From: DASXMX01 sp036495445
GTDB lineage: Bacteria > Planctomycetota > Phycisphaerae > Tepidisphaerales > Tepidisphaeraceae
DNA: 8,452 nt
Direction: 5' to 3'
NCBI GenBank assembly: GCA_036495445.1
Contig: DASXMX010000606.1
Coordinates: forward strand, 1-8,452
This document shows, piece after piece, positions 5,760 to 8,452 of the stretch. The translations under genes and the position numbers were made by a program. Positions within the stretch are counted from its first letter, which is position 1. Each line of letters starts with the position of its first letter. The notes beneath the pieces were generated by a model. The model was given only the letters and a program-made list of their open reading frames with translations, was not told where the DNA came from and made no database searches.

Positions 5760-6842
5760 ATGACTGCTGCTGTAAGACAACACCCGCGCAAAAAGGATTA
5801 CTCGACCGACGATGCCCGCTGGGCGGCGGTGGCCAGCCGCGATTCCGGTGCGGACAACAAGTTCGTTTACTCCGTCAAGACGACGGGCGTCTACTGTCGG
5901 CCGTCGTGCAAGGCACGCCTCGCCCGCCGTGAGAACGTCGCCTTCCATCGCACTCCGGATGAGGCGGAACGTGAGGGATTTCGCCCGTGTAAACGATGCA
6001 GGCCGAGGGAATCGTCGGCGCATCTCGATCGGGCAGCGATGGTGGCAAAGGCATGCCGGCTGATCGTGGAGGCGGAGGAAACGCTCTCCCTTAACGATCT
6101 TGCAGAATCGCTTGGTATGAGCCCGTACCACTTCCACCGCGTGTTCAAGATGTTCACTGGGCTGACGCCGAAGGCGTACGCCATGGCGCATCGCGCCGAT
6201 CGCATGCGAAAGGCGCTGATGGATCGCGGGACGGTGACCTCGGCGATTTACGACGCGGGGTTTGGCTCGAACGGGCGATTCTACGCCGAATCGAAGAAGC
6301 GTCTCGGCATGAAGCCGACGGCGTTTAAGGCTGGCGGCGAGGGCGCGACGATTCGGTTCGCCGTCGGCGAGTCTTCGTTGGGATCGATTCTCGTTGCCGC
6401 ATCCGACTTGGGCGTTTGCTCGATTTCACTCGGTGACGACCCCCGTGCGCTGGTTCAGGAGCTACAGGATCGCTTTCCCAACGCGCATCTGGTGGGCGCG
6501 GACAAGCTGTTCGAGCAATGGGTCGCGGAGGTGGTCGCCTTTGTCGAGAACCCCTCAATCGGCTTACATCTTCCGCTCCACGTGCAAGGCACGGCATTTC
6601 AGCAACGCGTCTGGCAAGCGTTGAGCGAAATCCCCAGCGGGACGACCGCAACGTATTCTGATATTGCAAGAAAGCTTGGACAGCCGAGTGCCACTCGCGC
6701 GGTGGCGGGCGCTTGCGCCGCCAACAATCTGGCGGTGGCGATTCCCTGTCATCGGGTGGTGCGGACGGATGGGTCACTGTCGGGCTACCGCTGGGGCGTC
6801 GAGCGCAAAGAGCGATTGCTTCATGCGGAAGGGTCACGCTGA
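5760..6842 (+). CDS. ada: Ada: methyl-phosphotriester/O6-alkylguanine DNA methyltransferase and activator
   Basis: A 360-aa full-length Ada, similar in size to E. coli Ada (354 aa). Residues 14-85 form the N-Ada zinc domain with Cys46, Cys50, Cys77 and Cys80 (GVYCRPSC and PCKRC). Cys46 is the expected acceptor for methyl groups from DNA phosphotriesters, which converts Ada into an activator. Residues 90-190 form the AraC-type HTH domain, with signatures LNDLAESLGMSPYHFHRVFK and GFGSNGRFYAESKKRLGMKP. Residues 195-355 form the O6-alkylguanine methyltransferase, with GTAFQQRVWQAL (277-288), the active site AIPCHRVV with Cys330, and SGYRWGVERK. Both transfers are suicidal. The start at 5760 follows GAGGAAG with normal spacing and begins just before the conserved domain. 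The frame is open further upstream to 5487, but that translation looks random. It is the first gene of an operon with the oxygenase and alkB, probably autoregulated. Confidence 0.97.
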   Translation: MTAAVRQHPRKKDYSTDDARWAAVASRDSGADNKFVYSVKTTGVYCRPSCKARLARRENVAFHRTPDEAEREGFRPCKRCRPRESSAHLDRAAMVAKACRLIVEAEETLSLNDLAESLGMSPYHFHRVFKMFTGLTPKAYAMAHRADRMRKALMDRGTVTSAIYDAGFGSNGRFYAESKKRLGMKPTAFKAGGEGATIRFAVGESSLGSILVAASDLGVCSISLGDDPRALVQELQDRFPNAHLVGADKLFEQWVAEVVAFVENPSIGLHLPLHVQGTAFQQRVWQALSEIPSGTTATYSDIARKLGQPSATRAVAGACAANNLAVAIPCHRVVRTDGSLSGYRWGVERKERLLHAEGSR

Positions 6843-6882
6843 GGGCAGCCGAAGCCGACGAGTCGATGTTGACGCTGAGCTA

Positions 6883-6903
6883 ATGCCCAAGGAAACCAAA
6901 TGA
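6883..6903 (+). other. six-codon open frame overlapping the oxygenase start
   Basis: ATG at 6883 opens a frame reading MPKETK whose TGA (6901-6903) overlaps the oxygenase ATG (6900-6902) as ATGA. The oxygenase Shine-Dalgarno AAGGAAA (6889-6895) lies inside it. It has no clear ribosome-binding site of its own. It may be chance or a small coupling leader. Confidence 0.2.
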
Positions 6904-7640
6904 CTCCCGCGAACCCCGCAGGCCGGCAGACCGTCCGCATCACCAATCGCATCGACGCGCTCGACTGGACTGGGATTAACGGCGAACTCGATGTGTACGG
7001 AGCGGCCGCGATCGGTCCGCTACTCGCGCCGAAACAGTGTGACGACCTGATCGATGCCTACGACGAAGAGGCGCTTTACCGTACGCGCATCGTGATGGCG
7101 CGGCACGGCTTTGGTCGAGGTGAATACAAATACTTTGACTACCCCTTGCCGCCGGCGATCGCGGAGTTGCGGGAAGGGCTTTACTGTCATCTGGCGGAGA
7201 CCGCCAACCGGTGGAACGACGCGATGAAGATCGACGTGCGCTACCCGAACACGCACGCGGCGTTCCAAGCACGCTGCCACGCCGCCGGGCAGAACCGGCC
7301 GACGCCGCTGATCCTGAAGTACGAGGCCGGGGATTACAACTGCCTGCATCAAGACCTCTATGGCGAGCACGTCTTCCCGCTCCAGGTTGCGTTCCTTCTC
7401 GCCAAGCCGGGTGACGACTTCACGGGTGGCGAGTTCACCCTGACCGAGCAGCGGCCGCGCATGCAATCGCGAGCCGAAGTCGTTCCGCTCACCCAGGGCG
7501 TGGGGGTGATCTTTCCCGTGCATCATCGCCCGGTGAAGGGCGCGAACGGCGTTTACCGTGTAAACATGCGGCACGGCGTGAGTCGAGTTCGTTCGGGGCG
7601 TCGCTTTGCGCTGGGCGTCATCTTCCACGACGCCCGGTAG
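6900..7640 (+). CDS. 2OG-Fe(II) oxygenase, Oxygenase-NA/COG3826 type
   Basis: A 246-aa protein of the 2-oxoglutarate/Fe(II) dioxygenase superfamily, best matched to the Oxygenase-NA family (PF09859, COG3826). That family was predicted from gene context to act on damaged nucleic acid. Visible features are an N-terminal cap with YGAAAIGPLLAPKQCDDLI (33-51), then GFGRGEYKYFDYPLP (70-84). The iron triad is His150 and Asp152 in LHQDLYGEH, with distal His225 in MRHGVSRV. Basic RSGRR (231-235) follows, and its Arg probably binds 2-oxoglutarate. FTGGEF (174-179) and GVGVIFPV (200-207) are typical double-stranded beta-helix strands. The start is supported by AAGGAAA five bases upstream. It lies 57 bp after ada and 13 bp before alkB, so it is almost certainly co-transcribed with them. 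Substrate is unknown: an alkylated base in DNA or RNA is the likeliest inference. Confidence 0.92.
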   Translation: MTPANPAGRQTVRITNRIDALDWTGINGELDVYGAAAIGPLLAPKQCDDLIDAYDEEALYRTRIVMARHGFGRGEYKYFDYPLPPAIAELREGLYCHLAETANRWNDAMKIDVRYPNTHAAFQARCHAAGQNRPTPLILKYEAGDYNCLHQDLYGEHVFPLQVAFLLAKPGDDFTGGEFTLTEQRPRMQSRAEVVPLTQGVGVIFPVHHRPVKGANGVYRVNMRHGVSRVRSGRRFALGVIFHDAR

Positions 7641-7653
7641 GCGAAGTTGCATC

Positions 7654-8316
7654 ATGAGCGGCGGCAGTCTGTTCAGCGATGAAGCGGGCTTGCCCGGTTC
7701 GCCGGTCGAGGGGCTGGCGGACGGCGCGGTGCTCCTGCGGCGCTTCGCCTCGGCGGACGCAGCGGCGATCGTTCAATGCGTCCACGAACTGTCAATACTG
7801 TGCCCGTTCCGGCACATGGTAACGCCCGGCGGCTATTGCATGTCCGTCGGCATGCTTAGCTGCGGGGCGGTCGGGTGGGTGACGGACCGCTCCGGGTATC
7901 GCTATCAGGCGGTCGACCCCGAGACGGGCCGCCCCTGGCCGTCCATGCCGGCGCTGTGCCGAGCGATCGCGGCGCGGGCGGCCGAGCAGGCGGGATTCAC
8001 GAACTTCGATCCCGATTGCTGCCTGGTGAATCGCTACGAGCCGGGCGCGAGGCTTTCGCTTCACCAGGACAAGGACGAGGCAACGTACGTCGCGCCGATC
8101 GTTTCCGTCTCACTGGGTCTGCCGGTCACATTCCTCTTCGGGGGACTCACCCGTAAAGAACGCCCGCGTCGCATCCGGCTGGAAAGCGGCGATGTTGTGG
8201 TATGGGGAGGCGCCTCCCGTCTCGCCTTTCACGGCGTCGAGACGCTTGCCGAGGGCCATCATCCTTCCACCGGCCGCTATCGCTTCAACCTGACGTTTCG
8301 CCGGGCATTGGCCTAA
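7654..8316 (+). CDS. alkB: AlkB: alpha-ketoglutarate-dependent DNA repair dioxygenase
   Basis: A 220-aa AlkB (E. coli AlkB is 216 aa). It oxidatively removes methyl groups from 1-methyladenine and 3-methylcytosine in DNA, releasing formaldehyde. The sequence closely follows E. coli AlkB throughout. TPGGYCMSVGM (57-67) and GWVTDRSGYRYQAVDPETGRPWP form the nucleotide-recognition lid. LVNRYEPGARLSLHQDKDE carries His137 and Asp139. APIVSVSLGLPVTFLFGG, DVVVWGGASRLAFHGV with His193, and RFNLTFR with Arg210 and Arg216 complete the iron and 2-oxoglutarate sites. I chose ATG 7654, 13 bp after the oxygenase stop, over an in-frame ATG at 7606 inside the oxygenase gene, because MSGGSLFSDE begins at the family's usual length. 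The ribosome-binding site is weak, so coupling to the upstream gene is likely. It is the last gene of the operon. Confidence 0.97.
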   Translation: MSGGSLFSDEAGLPGSPVEGLADGAVLLRRFASADAAAIVQCVHELSILCPFRHMVTPGGYCMSVGMLSCGAVGWVTDRSGYRYQAVDPETGRPWPSMPALCRAIAARAAEQAGFTNFDPDCCLVNRYEPGARLSLHQDKDEATYVAPIVSVSLGLPVTFLFGGLTRKERPRRIRLESGDVVVWGGASRLAFHGVETLAEGHHPSTGRYRFNLTFRRALA

Positions 8317-8452
8317 GTAACTGGCCAAAAGTTCTTTGACACTGCGTTCTGCTTTGCATGCCACATGGCATGAAAGTCAGGGATGACACCGGGCCGCGTC
8401 GCGGCTTCAATGGGCACGACTGTCGCAAGCTCAGGGCCGCCGTGCATCGGGT
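8317..8452. other. downstream region of the repair operon, cut by the window edge
   Basis: There is a hairpin at 8352-8376: CATGCC-ACAT-GGCATG (8357-8372), extended by CTTT/AAAG around one bulged G. No T tract follows, so a terminator role is uncertain. An open frame from ATG 8380 runs to the window edge, but it is too short to support a gene. Confidence 0.4.

Noticed and set aside
4882..5791. Long overlapping minus-strand open frames (277 and 246 aa)
   Set aside because: They overlap the 72-aa gene and each other, are rich in Arg/Pro/Ser, and have no supported start. Only a short internal stretch looks protein-like, and it is reported separately.
7606..7653. AlkB start at ATG 7606
   Set aside because: It lies inside the oxygenase gene and adds an unrelated Arg/Ser-rich stretch. 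ATG 7654 gives the normal AlkB length.
1..8452. CRISPR array, tRNA/rRNA genes, insertion sequences, phage genes
   Set aside because: No regularly spaced repeats, no tRNA-like or rRNA-like segments, and no transposase, integrase or phage structural motifs were seen in any frame.

Overview
The window is GC-rich bacterial DNA, probably chromosomal. The best taxonomic clue is a small exported protein (3573-4025, minus) whose signal peptide is followed by a Thr/Arg/Pro linker (RPTTRPTSRP). That style is common in Planctomycetota, especially Phycisphaerae-like lineages. This assignment is an inference from protein style, not a phylogenetic result.

Left part (1-3573). The window opens with the possible last codons of an upstream gene. 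A 223-aa protein with an N-terminal zinc-ribbon-like Cys cluster (40-711) follows and ends in a strong hairpin terminator. A 361-bp gap then leads to a translationally coupled pair (1073-1912 and 1909-3408, ATGA overlap). Both proteins look like beta-sandwich (CARDB/Ig-like) proteins and neither has a signal peptide. The second carries two internal hydrophobic segments and Cys clusters. The pair ends in a second hairpin terminator closely resembling the first. I cannot assign a function to this pair, and it is the most opaque part of the window.

Middle part (3573-5759). A secreted OB-fold-like protein is encoded on the minus strand. It is divergent from a SRAP-family (YedK/HMCES) DNA-protein-crosslink protein whose true start places the catalytic Cys at position 2. 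A 72-aa protein with a GTG start and a strong Shine-Dalgarno sequence converges on the SRAP gene. About 680 bp with no convincing gene follows.

Right part (5760-8316). A compact operon for alkylation-damage repair: a full-length Ada (N-Ada zinc methyl-phosphotriester domain, AraC-type HTH, O6-alkylguanine methyltransferase), a 2OG-Fe(II) oxygenase of the Oxygenase-NA/COG3826 type, and AlkB. Upstream of ada lie two inverted 18-bp copies of one sequence. The ada-proximal copy contains AAT-N6-GCAA, the A-box/B-box arrangement bound by methylated Ada in E. coli. This suggests an autoregulated adaptive response that also controls the poorly characterised oxygenase. With the SRAP gene about 0.9 kb away, the right half reads as a DNA-damage neighbourhood.
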